Origin: Anaerolineae bacterium
GTDB lineage: Bacteria > Chloroflexota > Anaerolineae > DUEN01
Assembly (NCBI GenBank): GCA_025060615.1
Contig: JANXBS010000018.1
Span: 22,194 to 86,193, forward strand
Reading direction: 5' to 3'
Length of the DNA: 64,000 bases
The position numbers were made by a program, and so were the translations under genes. Shown in pieces: positions 26,213-36,406 of the stretch; within the stretch, counting starts at the first letter, position 1; every line of letters starts with the position of its first letter. The notes under the pieces are model-generated. The model searched no databases. It was given only the letters and a program-made list of their open reading frames with translations, and had not been told where the DNA came from.

Positions 26213-27364
26213 ATGGAAACCGTGATCGAGATCGCCGTGCCCATCGAGGAGATCGAGGCGCGAAAAGAGCGCGTGGCGAAGACCAAACGCTTCGAGCCCA
26301 CCGACCGGGTGGCGGTCATCCCGGCCATCAACTATCGCTACCTGTTGCCGGCTATTGGAGTTCGCTTCGCTGACTACTACAACGATCCGGAGGTGATGCT
26401 TCGTTCCCAGATCCTGGGCCAGAAATGGCTGATGGAGCACGTCAAGACCGACCAATACTCCATTACCGGCGCCTGGGTGGGCGCCTGGATCGACTTTCAG
26501 AATACTAGTGAACAGTCAGCGCTGGGCTGCGAGGTGATCTTTCCACCCGATGATATCCCTTGGGTAGGCCCTGGCTGGGTGAAGAGCGATCGGGACCTGC
26601 GCAGGCTGGAGAAGATCGACGTCATTCACAACGGCCTGCATGGCAAGGCGATTGAATACCGCCAGCGGATGATGGCTGTGGCGGAAAAATATCCGGTCCG
26701 CTTTCAGGGAGGACCGATCTTCTACCCAGGCGCCAACCCGGTCTTCACCCATACGTCACATGGCCCTTTCACGGTGGCTGCTGACCTGATGGGACAGACC
26801 GAGATGTTTCTGGCGATCAAGGAGCGCCCGGAGTTCGTGCGCGAGCTATTGAGCATTGTCACCGATAAGATCATCGAATACCTGGACTTCTGCTGGCAAG
26901 AGCTGAAACTCCCCCATGGCGATTTCGCCTGGACCGACGATCTGGCCGCATACTTGTCAGCTGAGACGTACCGCGATCTGGTGCTCCCGTTTGAGCAGAA
27001 GCTGCGCTTCCACTTTGACGGCTGGATCACCTTCCACATGTGCGGCCATACCGATCACCTGCTGTCCATCTTCGCCGATGAGCTGAAGATCCATGAATAT
27101 CAGGGGTTCGGCTGGGAGGTGGACCTGGACCGGATCGGCGAGGTGATGGGAGGCCGTATTGTCCTAGATGGCAACGTAAGCCCGTTGCTGATCCGTTACG
27201 GCACCCCTGAGGAGGTGAAGGCCGCTACACGGCGGGTGATCGAAAAGCTAGGACGTTATCGGGGGCTGATCATCCAGGATGGGAACAACATCGCCCCTGG
27301 CTCGCCCGTGGAGAACATCAACGCGATGTACGAGGCAGCTGTAGAGTACGGACCCGTCGGATAA
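26213..27364 (+). CDS. uroporphyrinogen decarboxylase (URO-D) superfamily protein, methyltransferase-like
   Basis: 383 residues of the URO-D barrel superfamily. The second half has FHMCGHTDHLL (His275, Cys277), then a WEVDLDRIGEVMGGRIVLDGNVSP segment. In corrinoid- and zinc-using methyltransferases of this superfamily (MtaA, MtbA) an His-x-Cys at this place binds zinc. True HemE proteins lack it and have an N-terminal RQAGRYLPEY-type motif, which I do not see. So heme synthesis is unlikely. No corrinoid protein is next door. GAGGA precedes ATG 26213. It is followed 29 bases later by a ferritin-like gene and lies between sugar transport and a mannosidase; its role in glycan use is unknown. Confidence 0.75.
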   Translation: METVIEIAVPIEEIEARKERVAKTKRFEPTDRVAVIPAINYRYLLPAIGVRFADYYNDPEVMLRSQILGQKWLMEHVKTDQYSITGAWVGAWIDFQNTSEQSALGCEVIFPPDDIPWVGPGWVKSDRDLRRLEKIDVIHNGLHGKAIEYRQRMMAVAEKYPVRFQGGPIFYPGANPVFTHTSHGPFTVAADLMGQTEMFLAIKERPEFVRELLSIVTDKIIEYLDFCWQELKLPHGDFAWTDDLAAYLSAETYRDLVLPFEQKLRFHFDGWITFHMCGHTDHLLSIFADELKIHEYQGFGWEVDLDRIGEVMGGRIVLDGNVSPLLIRYGTPEEVKAATRRVIEKLGRYRGLIIQDGNNIAPGSPVENINAMYEAAVEYGPVG

Positions 27365-27393
27365 GGCAGAAAGAAAAATTGGAGAGGGATGAG

Positions 27394-28605
27394 ATGATGA
27401 CATCACGAATCGGTTTCGTGCGGAATCAGGGGTTGTTGCGGCGTTACGCCTTTCTGGAGCAGGCGTGCATGCGCACGCTGGCTGGCTGGCTGCCAGGCGT
27501 GCCCGAGTGGGACGCCAAAAACGAGATCGGCCTACATATCTGGGAATCAGCCGAAGCAGTTCATAGGCTGCGTGGCCGGCTTCAGGAGCTGCGAGTGGCC
27601 ACGCCAGAACGAGGCATCTCAGACGCTCTTCGCCACCTGGCCAAAGAGCTTGACTGCGCCCAGAACACGGCGGAGCTATTGGCCACTGTGTACCTGGTGA
27701 TCAAGCAGAGCCTGTTAGACGCTTACCGACAACACCAGGCACTGACGTATCCCGAGTTTGACCGGCCCACCGTACGCATCACGGACGATTTAGCCGACGT
27801 CACGGCTCGGCAGGTGGCCTGGGCTCAACAGACGCTGAACGCGCTCACCCGCTATCCGGACTGGCGACCCTGGCAGATGTACATCGCTGGGCTTCTAGCC
27901 GCTGCTGGCGGCGTCTCAGGGCAAGAGCCCAGCGCGTCGCCCCCGGAACGACCAGCGGGACATGCCCTGTTACTACCTTGGTACGAATGCCAGCGCGAGC
28001 CAGGGTGGCCTATCTTCGATCCCAGCACCGACATCGAGCCGGATCGCGAGAAGTACCCCGAGGCCCACCGCGAATGGCGATTCCGGCACTACCTGAACGA
28101 AATGACCGCTGCGGAGACCCTGGGCTCGATCCTCTGGATGACCCCTGAGATGCCCTGGGAATTCCAATACAACACTGCCCGGCACCTGTGGGACGAGGTA
28201 CGCCATAGCCAGTTGGGCCAAACCCGCTTGCGCCAGTTAGGCTTCGAGCCAAAGGATATTTGGCAGGTGGTACAGATCTACAACGTGATGATGAAACTGC
28301 CGGCCGTCGAGCAATACGCCCTTTTAACCACCGTCATCGAGCCCAACGGAATGCCGGAGAAGGTGCGCAACCGAGAGCACTGGGAGCGTATCGGCGATGA
28401 GATCTCGGCCGCAGCCGTCGCCTATGATTGGAGCGATGAGGGGAATCACATCTACTGGGGCAAGAAATGGACCCCAGTGCTTTTGGAGACCTACGGCTAT
28501 CGTGAGACGCCTGAGGAGATCAAAGCGCGCATGGAGGCCTGGCTCCTAGAGAATACGCCGGTGAAAATGCAGGTACGCATGGCTGAGGAGGCGCACAAAA
28601 AATAA
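27394..28605 (+). CDS. ferritin-like (possible diiron) protein
   Basis: 403 residues, helical, not recognised as a named enzyme. The C-terminal half carries the pattern of a ferritin-like four-helix diiron site: Glu241 (TAAETLGSIL), Glu268-x2-His271 (WDEVRHSQLG), Glu336 (GDEISAAA) and Glu349-x2-His352 (DEGNHIYWG). The N-terminal half has a further ExxH (ESAEAVHRLR, Glu54/His57), so an old duplication is possible. ATG 27394 follows GGAGAGG by 6 bases. Placed right after the URO-D-like gene, it is likely its functional partner. An oxygen-dependent or metal-dependent step on a sugar or methyl group would fit, but this is speculation. Confidence 0.6.
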   Translation: MMTSRIGFVRNQGLLRRYAFLEQACMRTLAGWLPGVPEWDAKNEIGLHIWESAEAVHRLRGRLQELRVATPERGISDALRHLAKELDCAQNTAELLATVYLVIKQSLLDAYRQHQALTYPEFDRPTVRITDDLADVTARQVAWAQQTLNALTRYPDWRPWQMYIAGLLAAAGGVSGQEPSASPPERPAGHALLLPWYECQREPGWPIFDPSTDIEPDREKYPEAHREWRFRHYLNEMTAAETLGSILWMTPEMPWEFQYNTARHLWDEVRHSQLGQTRLRQLGFEPKDIWQVVQIYNVMMKLPAVEQYALLTTVIEPNGMPEKVRNREHWERIGDEISAAAVAYDWSDEGNHIYWGKKWTPVLLETYGYRETPEEIKARMEAWLLENTPVKMQVRMAEEAHKK

Positions 28606-28725
28606 CTGCTCCTCTCACGCTTTCGCCACTTCGGGACAGGGAAAGCCTGGTTGGACTTCTCACTTATACCTAATCTTAAGCTAAGGAAAATGAGATCACA
28701 TGCCGATTGGAGAAAGCAAAGGAAG

Positions 28726-31473
28726 ATGAACAAACGGTATCATGCTACCCTCGTCAGCCATACCCATTGGGATCGAGCCTGGTACGTGCCTTTCCAGGAG
28801 TATCGAGTCCGCCTGGTGCGCTTGGTAGATCGCCTGCTCGACCTGTTACAGTCCAATCCTGAATATCGCGTTTATATGCTAGACGGCCAAATGTCCGTGA
28901 TCGAAGACTATCTGGAGGTGCGGCCGCAGCGCGCGAGGGAGTTGCAAGAGCTTTCTCGCGCCGGCCGCATCCAGGTAGGCCCCTGGTACGTGCTCGCCGA
29001 TGAGTTCCTGGTGAGCCCGGAGTCGCTCATCCGCAACCTGATGTTGGGCCATCGCCTGGCCGAGCCTTATGGCGGGGTGATGAAGATCGGCTACGTCCCC
29101 GACGGCTTCGGCCATATCGCCCAACTGCCGCAGATCCTGCGCGGCTTCGGGATTGACTCCGCCTTCTTCTGGCGCGGCATGGGCGCCGAAGGGGATCGGC
29201 TGGGCACCGAGTTCGAGTGGGTGGCCCCTGATGGCTCCAGCGTGACTGCCATCCTAATGCCGTTCGGCTATCACAACGTCTCTAATCTCGGCTATGCCAT
29301 CCACTGGGGCGACACCTCGCAAATGGCGTTCGACGAAGACCTGGCTTTGGAACAGATCCGCAAGGCAGTGGACCAGCTCAAGCCCTTCGCCCACACCTCA
29401 GCGCTGTTGCTGATGAACGGCATTGACCACGCCGAGCCGGAGCCACGCGTCCCCCAGGTGATCGCTCGTGCTAACCGAGAATTGCCCGACGTCGAGCTCC
29501 ACCACGGTACACTGGCAGAGCACCTTGCCCGCGTGCGGGCCGAGGCTGCCTCCCTGCCCTGCTTCTCCGGGGAGTTCCGCTGGGGACGCTACTCGGAGAT
29601 CCTCCAGGGGGTCTACTCCACTCGCATCTACCTGAAGCAGGCCAATCACCGGGTGGAAACACTGTTGGAACGATATGTGGAGCCGTTGACCGCCTTCGCC
29701 TGGCTCGCCGGGGCGGATGTCCCTGCGGGGGCAGATGACCTGATCTGGACCGCCTGGCGCTATCTCCTGCAGAGCCACCCCCATGACGACATATATGGGG
29801 CTGGGGTAGATGAAGTCCATCGGGAGACGATGTTCCGCTTCCGACAAGCCGAGCAGATCGGAGAGGCGCTAACCCGCAACGCGGTACGCTACCTAGCCCG
29901 CCAGGCCGATTGCACGCGCCAGCCGGGGACGCCGATCCTGGTCTATAACCCCCTCAACTGGGATCGGCGAGAGATTGCCATCGGCGATGTAGATTTCGAC
30001 TTCGACGACCCCACCGCGGACCACTTCCAGATTGTGGACGGGGAGGGTCACATCGTGCCGCACCAGGTGTTGGATGGCCGCGAGCTGGTCTGGATGGAGG
30101 TGCTCAAGCCCAATCGCAAACGAAGGGTGCGTGTGGCGTTCCCTGCCGAGGTGCCGCCCTGCGGCTATCGCATGTACTATGCCCAGCCCAATGACCCAGC
30201 GCGGCCGCTCGAGGTGATAGTGCAAACCGATTGGCATGTCCACGAGCGTGGGGCGGAGAACCGATATTTGGCCTTTACCATCGCTCCGGATGGCGGTCTG
30301 GACATCTTGGACAAGGCCACCGGACAGCGATACTCAGGATTGCATCATTTCTACGATGTGGAAGACGCCGGCGACGAGTACAGCTATGCCCCTTGTGCCC
30401 ACAGCCAGGCCATTACGACAGTAGGGCGGCCCGCCCGCGTGGCGCTTGTGCGAGAGGGGCCGTGCCTCGTCACCTTCCGCGTGGAACGCATTCTGCCGCT
30501 GCCTGTTGGCCTCACTGCAGATCGACGACGGCGCAGCGCCGAACAGGTGGACATCTTCATCGTCTCGGAAATCACCCTCTATCGCGACCAGCCAGGACTG
30601 TATATCACGACGGAAATAGACAACCGGGCGCGCGATCATAAGCTATCGGTTGTGTTCCCCACCGATCTGTGCCCCGACCGAGTATATGTGGACGAATCCT
30701 TTGCCGTCATTGCTCGGGACATCGAATTGCCCCCCTCAGAGGGATGGGTAGAGGATCCAACGCCGTTGATGCATCAACGCTCGTTCACGGACCTAAGCCA
30801 GGGAGGGCGGGGACTTGCTGTCCTTAATCGCGGGCTGCCCTCTGTCGAGGTGAGCCGTATTGAGCAGGGAACCCAGATCGCGCTCACGCTGTTGCGCTGT
30901 GTGGGCTGGCTCTCACGGGATGACCTGGCAACCCGGCGGGTGGCCGCTGGCCCGCTGGTAGAGACGCCGGAGGCACAGTGTCTGGGAATATATCGGTTTG
31001 AATATGCCATCCTGCCTCATATCGGCGATTGGCGCCAGGTCTATCCCATCGCATACAGCTACGTGGCGCCGCTGCTAGTCGCCCGCGGCGATACCCATGA
31101 AGGGCTCGAGTTGAAGGAGATGAACATCACGCGTGACGATCCCTCGCGTGTGCGGGCTATCCCGTGGCCGCGGGAGGGACCTAATCCAGATCAGCTTAGC
31201 TTCCTACGGGTGGAACCAAACACGCTCATAGTGAGCGCGATCCGGCGCAGCCAGGACGGGGAGGGGTTGACCGTTCGTTTCTATAACCCCACTTCAGAAG
31301 GAGTTACAGCTCGCGTGACCACCTGGCGTCCGATACGGGAGGCCTGGCTTACTAACCTGAACGAGGAAAGGCTGAAGCCATTGCTAGTGTCGGACGAGTA
31401 TACAGTAGAAGTACCGACGCGCGGCGGCCAGGTGATCACGGTAGAGCTAAGGCTCCCAAGCTTTGCACAGTAG
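28726..31473 (+). CDS. alpha-mannosidase, glycoside hydrolase family 38
   Basis: 915 residues. The start VSHTHWDRAW holds the zinc ligands of GH38 (His12 and Asp16), and IGYVPDGFGHIAQLPQIL holds the expected nucleophile Asp126. Further down come QSHPHDDIYGAGVDEVHRE (zinc His region) and a C-terminal beta domain with SFTDLSQGGRGLAVLNRG. The family cleaves alpha-mannosides by retention. No signal peptide, so it should act inside the cell on imported sugar. Two in-frame starts exist: 28690 and 28726; the latter is kept because the domain begins there. Last gene of the glycan cluster. Confidence 0.9.
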   Translation: MNKRYHATLVSHTHWDRAWYVPFQEYRVRLVRLVDRLLDLLQSNPEYRVYMLDGQMSVIEDYLEVRPQRARELQELSRAGRIQVGPWYVLADEFLVSPESLIRNLMLGHRLAEPYGGVMKIGYVPDGFGHIAQLPQILRGFGIDSAFFWRGMGAEGDRLGTEFEWVAPDGSSVTAILMPFGYHNVSNLGYAIHWGDTSQMAFDEDLALEQIRKAVDQLKPFAHTSALLLMNGIDHAEPEPRVPQVIARANRELPDVELHHGTLAEHLARVRAEAASLPCFSGEFRWGRYSEILQGVYSTRIYLKQANHRVETLLERYVEPLTAFAWLAGADVPAGADDLIWTAWRYLLQSHPHDDIYGAGVDEVHRETMFRFRQAEQIGEALTRNAVRYLARQADCTRQPGTPILVYNPLNWDRREIAIGDVDFDFDDPTADHFQIVDGEGHIVPHQVLDGRELVWMEVLKPNRKRRVRVAFPAEVPPCGYRMYYAQPNDPARPLEVIVQTDWHVHERGAENRYLAFTIAPDGGLDILDKATGQRYSGLHHFYDVEDAGDEYSYAPCAHSQAITTVGRPARVALVREGPCLVTFRVERILPLPVGLTADRRRRSAEQVDIFIVSEITLYRDQPGLYITTEIDNRARDHKLSVVFPTDLCPDRVYVDESFAVIARDIELPPSEGWVEDPTPLMHQRSFTDLSQGGRGLAVLNRGLPSVEVSRIEQGTQIALTLLRCVGWLSRDDLATRRVAAGPLVETPEAQCLGIYRFEYAILPHIGDWRQVYPIAYSYVAPLLVARGDTHEGLELKEMNITRDDPSRVRAIPWPREGPNPDQLSFLRVEPNTLIVSAIRRSQDGEGLTVRFYNPTSEGVTARVTTWRPIREAWLTNLNEERLKPLLVSDEYTVEVPTRGGQVITVELRLPSFAQ

Positions 31474-31499
31474 AGAATCGGAAGAGCGACCCGCCCTCT

Positions 31500-32481
31500 C
31501 TAAGGACAGGACCTTGTCCATATGGTAATGAGTGACTCAAAATCACCGGGTGAAGCATCTCCTGAGCAAATTTCCATCGCTCAGCATTCGACAGCCGAAC
31601 GTGAGGCAAGAATCGAAACCGTGCCTCAAGATGGAGATAGAAGTGTTCCTCGTCCCAGGGATCGTACATGCTCAGAACTTGGCGAATCGCACCGTTCGAC
31701 ACGAAAAGCTGCTGACTGCCGTCATGGATTACGAGTAAGCCACGGTCGCCACCGTCAAGATCATAGAATCGTGCTTAAGGCGGCGTTCATCCCGCCATCT
31801 GGTCTAGGTAGGTTGCGAGCCTCGTATTTGACATCCAATGCATCTACTTCTGGTGCAAGCTCAAGATAAATGCATACTTCAGCCCCCTCACGTCCGCGGC
31901 GTTTTACAAGCAATGTGTCTCCAACGCGAGATACCTCAGCATGCTCGAAGTTGTCGAGCGTGCCATTGCGGACCATTTGTAATTCCAAAATAGCATCTTT
32001 TCCAAGAAGGCCTTCTGGGAATTCTCTGCTTTTGATTTGGACAACTTTACCTTGTACTCGATCGAGGATAACGGAGAAGTCACCACGTCTCATTATGATG
32101 TACTGACCTTCCTCAAGGAATTCCGTGCAAGGTGCTTCAGTGAACTGCCCCTCAATTACCGCACAGCATCCAAAGGGAGGCAAGCGTTGCACGAGTAATT
32201 TTCGCCCGCTCTCAGGGTCACTTATTACCCCGTCTTGCTCCCATCCTAGGGGGTTGTATAAAATCGGAGCGTTGAGTGCCTTTTCGATCGTGTGTAACGT
32301 GCGATAAAGGATGTCTGTGGCTAAGCCTATGCTTCGCTGATAGGAACGAACTCCTATCGAACCACACAGTCCCTCGCATTCATCGTTGTCGTGATGTTGC
32401 GCAGTGATCAGCTCGCGCCAAGCCTCTTCTAGTTCCCATATAGGATAGACATCATTCGGCGGTCCTGCAGCATCTGAATAC
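31500..32481 (-). pseudogene. degenerate GH38-like alpha-mannosidase fragment
   Basis: Reading the minus strand from about 32481 gives an open stretch with GPPNDVYPIWELEEAWREL, ITAQHHDNDECEGLCG (the zinc-His region of GH38-like enzymes) and ILYNPLGWEQDG. It continues through CCAVIEGQFTEAP to PRPDGGMNAALSTIL and stops at 31761. The continuation LDGGDRGLLVIHDGSQQLF is in another frame, so a frameshift lies near 31770-31785. It then runs to RFLPHVRLSNAERWKFAQEM. The first 300 or so residues, including the nucleophile region, are missing. It is a relic of a second, different mannosidase in opposite direction to the intact gene. Confidence 0.75.
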
Positions 32482-32498
32482 TCGCAAAAACACTATGA

Positions 32499-32528
32499 TT
32501 GACAGGTGCAATCGCTTGCGGGTATACT
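32499..32528 (+). promoter_or_regulatory. smc promoter
   Basis: TTGACA at 32499-32504, spacer of 18, TATACT at 32523-32528. Leader to the smc ATG is about 30 bases. Confidence 0.65.
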
Positions 32529-32564
32529 GCTCGCCGGCAATCCCAACTAAGCGGCAGTGCCGAA

Positions 32565-35500
32565 ATGCGGCTGAAACGTCTAGAATTGCAGGGCTTTAAA
32601 ACTTTTGCCTCTCGCACTGAGCTGGTTTTCGATTCTGGGATCACTGCCATCGTTGGCCCCAACGGTAGCGGCAAGTCGAACTTGGCCGATGCCGTCCGCT
32701 GGGTGCTAGGCGAGCAATCTTACCATCTGCTGCGGGCGCGACGGACAGAAGATATGATCTTCTCAGGCAGTCAGCAACGCGCTCGCCAGGGCATGGCTCA
32801 AGTTACTCTGATCCTGGACAACTCGAGCGGGCACCTGCCGTTGGATTTCACCGAGGTGTCCATCACGCGCCGTGCCTATCGCTCGGGTGAGAATGAGTAC
32901 CTGCTGAATGGCCAGCGCATGCGCCTGCGCGATGTCCAGGATCTGCTGGCCAGCTCGGGGTTGGCACGACGATCCTACACGGTCATCGGCCAGGGATTGA
33001 TTGACCAGGCGCTCTCACTGCGGCCCGAGGAGCGGCGGCTGCTGTTCGAGGAGGCGGCAGGCATTGTCGCGCACCAGGCCAAGCGCGATGAGGCTCTGCG
33101 CCGTTTGGACGAAACCCAGGCCAACCTGGTGCGCGTGCAGGACCTGCTCAGAGAGATGGAGCCGCGCCTGCGAGCGCTAGAACGGCAAGCGCAGCGCGCC
33201 GAGGAGCGCAGGCAGGTGGCCGCCGATCTGGAGGCTGCCCTGCGCCTCTGGTACAGCTACCAGTGGCAACAAGCGTTGCAGCAGCTCGAGCGGGCACAGG
33301 TTGCGGCTACTACTGTGGCTGCCGCAGTAACCCATCAACAGGAGGAGTTGACAGCTATCGAAGCGCAAATCAGCCGTTTGCGCGAGCGACAGGCTGTGTT
33401 ACGGGCGCAATTGAGCGAGTGGCACCGCCAGAACAGCGAGATGCATCGCCAAGCAGAGGAAGTGCAGCGCCAACTGGCGGTGGTGAGCGAGCGGCAGCGC
33501 CTACTGGGGATACAGGCGGAAGAGTTGACCCAGGAGGTTTCCTCATTACGGCGGCGTGCCGAGGCTCAGGCCCAGCAACTGGCCGTGGCACAACAGGCGC
33601 TGGAGGAAGCCCGGACGCGAGCGGAGATGGCTGCCCAGGCAGCACGAGAGGCTCAACAGGCCGCCGCGGCAGAGGAGGCGGCGCATCGCTCCCAGCAGCA
33701 AGCATATGAGCGAGCTCAGGCCGCCTGGGTGCGGGCGAGCATAGCTGTGGACGAACTCTGCCGCCGCATCGCTGAGGCTGAAGCCCGCGCTCAGGCCAGC
33801 ACCCAGGAGCGCGCGGATCACCTGGCGCAACTGGCCCAGGCCGAGGCAGAGATCGTTCGCCTGGAGGAGGCGATGCAGAAGGTGCAGGCGATGCTGCTCG
33901 AGTGCGATCAGCGGGCCAAGGCGATCCGGGATGCCCTGGCGGCCAGCCGCGCGACAGCAGAGCAAGCGCGCCAGGCAGAGCGAGTGGCTGCCGCAGAGCT
34001 GACAACCGCTCAGCGACGATTGGATCAGTTGCAAACGAAATGGGATTTACTGGAGCGTCTGCGCGAAGAAGGAGCTGGCCTACAGGCTGGCGTGCGCGCC
34101 GTCGTTCAGGCAGCGCGGAGTGAGCCATGCCGCCTATCGGGCATCCTGGGCACCGTAGGTGAGCTGCTGCGCGTGCCCCCGGAGCTGGAGCGAGCCATCG
34201 AGATAGCTCTGGGCGGGCGGCTGCAGGACCTCGTGGTCGAGCGCTGGCAAGACGCTGAGGCGGCGATCGCTTACCTTAAGCAGACACAGGGCGGCCGGGC
34301 CACGTTCCTGCCACTCGATCACCTGCGACCACCGCGGCCGTTATCTGCCCCACGCATTGCTGGGGTACGCGGGATGGCGTCAGATCTCGTTCAAGCCGAC
34401 CCTCGGTTGAGAGAGGTCATTCAATTATTATTAGGACGCACGGTCATCGTCGAGGATCTGCCGACGGCCCGTCGCGTGTTCGCTCAGATGAGGGCAGGCG
34501 TCCAGGTAGTCACCTTGGAAGGAGACATTGTGCGGCCAGGCGGCAGTGTGACCGGTGGCAGTGAGGACGGTCGGCGCAGCGGGGTGCTGACCCGTGAGCG
34601 GGAACGGCGCGAATTGCCGCGACAGATCCAAGCTGCTGCAGAAGCGGTCGCCAAGGCGCAGCAACAGGTGGCGCATTGGCAGGAAGCGCAACGCCGGGCG
34701 GTCGCGGAGATGACCGCTCATGAGCGGGTTTGGCAGGAGATCGTCGCCCAGCAAGCTACCCTACAAAGGCAACTCCAGGATTATCAACGGGCGTTAGACC
34801 GGGCGCGGCAAACGGCGGAGTGGCGGCGATCGCTGGCAGAGCAAGCCGGACGACAGGCGGAGGAGGCAGCGCAGCGGGTCACACATCTGCAGGCGGAGCT
34901 AGCAGACCTGGAAAGGGAATGTGCAGCTCGAGCTGAGGAGCTGTCTCGGGCTGAAGCCGCTCTCGCTGCATCGGCTACCAGGGAAAGCTCAACGCGGGCG
35001 GCGGAGGCCCAGGCACTTGCGGCCGCTGCAGAAGTGGAACAGCGCTCGCAGGAAAGGCTGGTCCAACAAGCGGAGGAAACCTTACGCCGGATAGAAGCCG
35101 AACGGCACGAGCGAGAACGCCGTCTGGCCGAACTGATGGCTGAACAGGAGCGGTTGGGAAGTGAGCTGGCAGAGCTGAAAACGGCCGCTGAAACTTTACA
35201 AGCTCAGATAGACCAGTTGACAGGATGGATCACCTCTGCTGAGGCAGAGGCGGATCACCTAGCAAGCGAACAAGCGGCCGCGGAATCGCATGAGGCGTTG
35301 ATTCGGCAGAAGTTGCGCCTTGAGGAAGCTCGACACCAGCAGATGCTGCTCGCCCTACAACGAGCGCAGGATGAACTGAACCGGCTACGGCGCGAGATAG
35401 ACCACGAACTAGGGCCAGTGATGATGGAACTAGGGACAGAGAAGGTCGATCAGCCGCCATTGCCATTGCCCGAGCTAGTAGAGTCCCTGCCAGTGGTGAC

Positions 35501-36170
35501 AAGCCTACCAGAAGGCTTAGAGCAAGAGATCCGCCGGCTGCGCGCCCATCTGGCCCGACTGGGCAATGTGAACCCTAACGCGCCCGCGGAATATGCGGAA
35601 ACCTTGGAGCGATACACTTTTCTGTCCAAGCAATTGGCTGATCTCCATGAGGCGGTGGCGAGATTGCAACGGGTGATCGCTGATCTAAACGCCCTGATGG
35701 AACGAGATTTTCAGCGCACGTTCGATCAGGTAGCCGAGCGGTTCCGGGAGTATTTCACACGCTTGTTTGGTGGGGGTTCGGCTCGGCTGGTGCTCACCGA
35801 TCCCGATCACTTGAGCGCAACAGGGGTTGAGATCGTCGCTCATCTGCCGGGGAAGCGCGCGCAATCGCTGGCTCTGCTCTCCGGCGGCGAGCGATCGCTG
35901 ACAGCGGCCGCGCTGATCTTCGCTCTGCTCGAGGTGAACCCGCCGCCGTTTTGCGTCCTGGACGAGGTGGACGCAGCCCTGGACGAAGCCAACGTGGGAC
36001 GGTTTCGCGAGGCGCTCCGCGCGCTGGCCGAGCGGATCCAGTTCATCCTGATCACCCACAACCGAGGCACCATAGAGGTCGCCGACACAATCTATGGCAT
36101 CTCCATGGGGGCTGACGGCGTCTCCCAGGTGCTATCCATCAGCATGAAGGCGATGGCTGAAGTCACCTGA
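32565..36170 (+). CDS. smc: chromosome segregation protein SMC
   Basis: 1201 residues with full SMC layout. Walker A GPNGSGKSN at about 32-40, a very long Glu/Gln/Ala/Arg-rich coiled coil to about 500, a hinge (GTVGELLRVPPELERAIEIA to VTLEGDIVRPGGSVTGG), the returning coil, then the signature LSGGERSLTAAALIFALL and Walker B FCVLDEVDAALDEANV. It works with ScpA/ScpB in chromosome compaction. The ATG at 32565 begins MRLKRLELQGFKTFA, as in other SMC proteins; upstream frame to 32499 overlaps the promoter. No strong ribosome-binding site is seen. ScpA/B and ftsY are not adjacent. Confidence 0.97.
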   Translation: MRLKRLELQGFKTFASRTELVFDSGITAIVGPNGSGKSNLADAVRWVLGEQSYHLLRARRTEDMIFSGSQQRARQGMAQVTLILDNSSGHLPLDFTEVSITRRAYRSGENEYLLNGQRMRLRDVQDLLASSGLARRSYTVIGQGLIDQALSLRPEERRLLFEEAAGIVAHQAKRDEALRRLDETQANLVRVQDLLREMEPRLRALERQAQRAEERRQVAADLEAALRLWYSYQWQQALQQLERAQVAATTVAAAVTHQQEELTAIEAQISRLRERQAVLRAQLSEWHRQNSEMHRQAEEVQRQLAVVSERQRLLGIQAEELTQEVSSLRRRAEAQAQQLAVAQQALEEARTRAEMAAQAAREAQQAAAAEEAAHRSQQQAYERAQAAWVRASIAVDELCRRIAEAEARAQASTQERADHLAQLAQAEAEIVRLEEAMQKVQAMLLECDQRAKAIRDALAASRATAEQARQAERVAAAELTTAQRRLDQLQTKWDLLERLREEGAGLQAGVRAVVQAARSEPCRLSGILGTVGELLRVPPELERAIEIALGGRLQDLVVERWQDAEAAIAYLKQTQGGRATFLPLDHLRPPRPLSAPRIAGVRGMASDLVQADPRLREVIQLLLGRTVIVEDLPTARRVFAQMRAGVQVVTLEGDIVRPGGSVTGGSEDGRRSGVLTRERERRELPRQIQAAAEAVAKAQQQVAHWQEAQRRAVAEMTAHERVWQEIVAQQATLQRQLQDYQRALDRARQTAEWRRSLAEQAGRQAEEAAQRVTHLQAELADLERECAARAEELSRAEAALAASATRESSTRAAEAQALAAAAEVEQRSQERLVQQAEETLRRIEAERHERERRLAELMAEQERLGSELAELKTAAETLQAQIDQLTGWITSAEAEADHLASEQAAAESHEALIRQKLRLEEARHQQMLLALQRAQDELNRLRREIDHELGPVMMELGTEKVDQPPLPLPELVESLPVVTSLPEGLEQEIRRLRAHLARLGNVNPNAPAEYAETLERYTFLSKQLADLHEAVARLQRVIADLNALMERDFQRTFDQVAERFREYFTRLFGGGSARLVLTDPDHLSATGVEIVAHLPGKRAQSLALLSGGERSLTAAALIFALLEVNPPPFCVLDEVDAALDEANVGRFREALRALAERIQFILITHNRGTIEVADTIYGISMGADGVSQVLSISMKAMAEVT

Positions 36171-36406
36171 TAATTTAATATATGGGGATAAGAGACGGCT
36201 AGGAGTTCCCCATAGGCATCAAGCGAACAGCTGCCTTGCCTGAAAGGGGTGGTATGGAAGGAACTCTCTTCGCACGACGAATTTTTCAGCTCCCTACCTG
36301 CTTTCTCTCGGCTTCATTCCGTGGACCTAGGAGCCAAGCTCGGCAGGAAAAAGGTGCTTCGAAGGGGCGAAACGCCTCTCCAGACCTCTCCTGCGAGGGA
36401 TGAGCG

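Noticed and set aside
29398..29847. A 149-codon minus-strand ORF inside the GH38 gene
   Set aside because: It is antisense to a well-conserved mannosidase and has no family features.
33263..35502. Several long open frames on both strands inside smc
   Set aside because: They are by-products of the GC-rich coiled-coil sequence with low-complexity Pro/Arg/Gly translations.
36254..36403. A 49-codon ORF with AAGGGGTGG before its ATG, ending just before trmI
   Set aside because: The product is rich in Arg, Ser and Gly without any recognisable pattern; it may be a leader peptide but cannot be supported.
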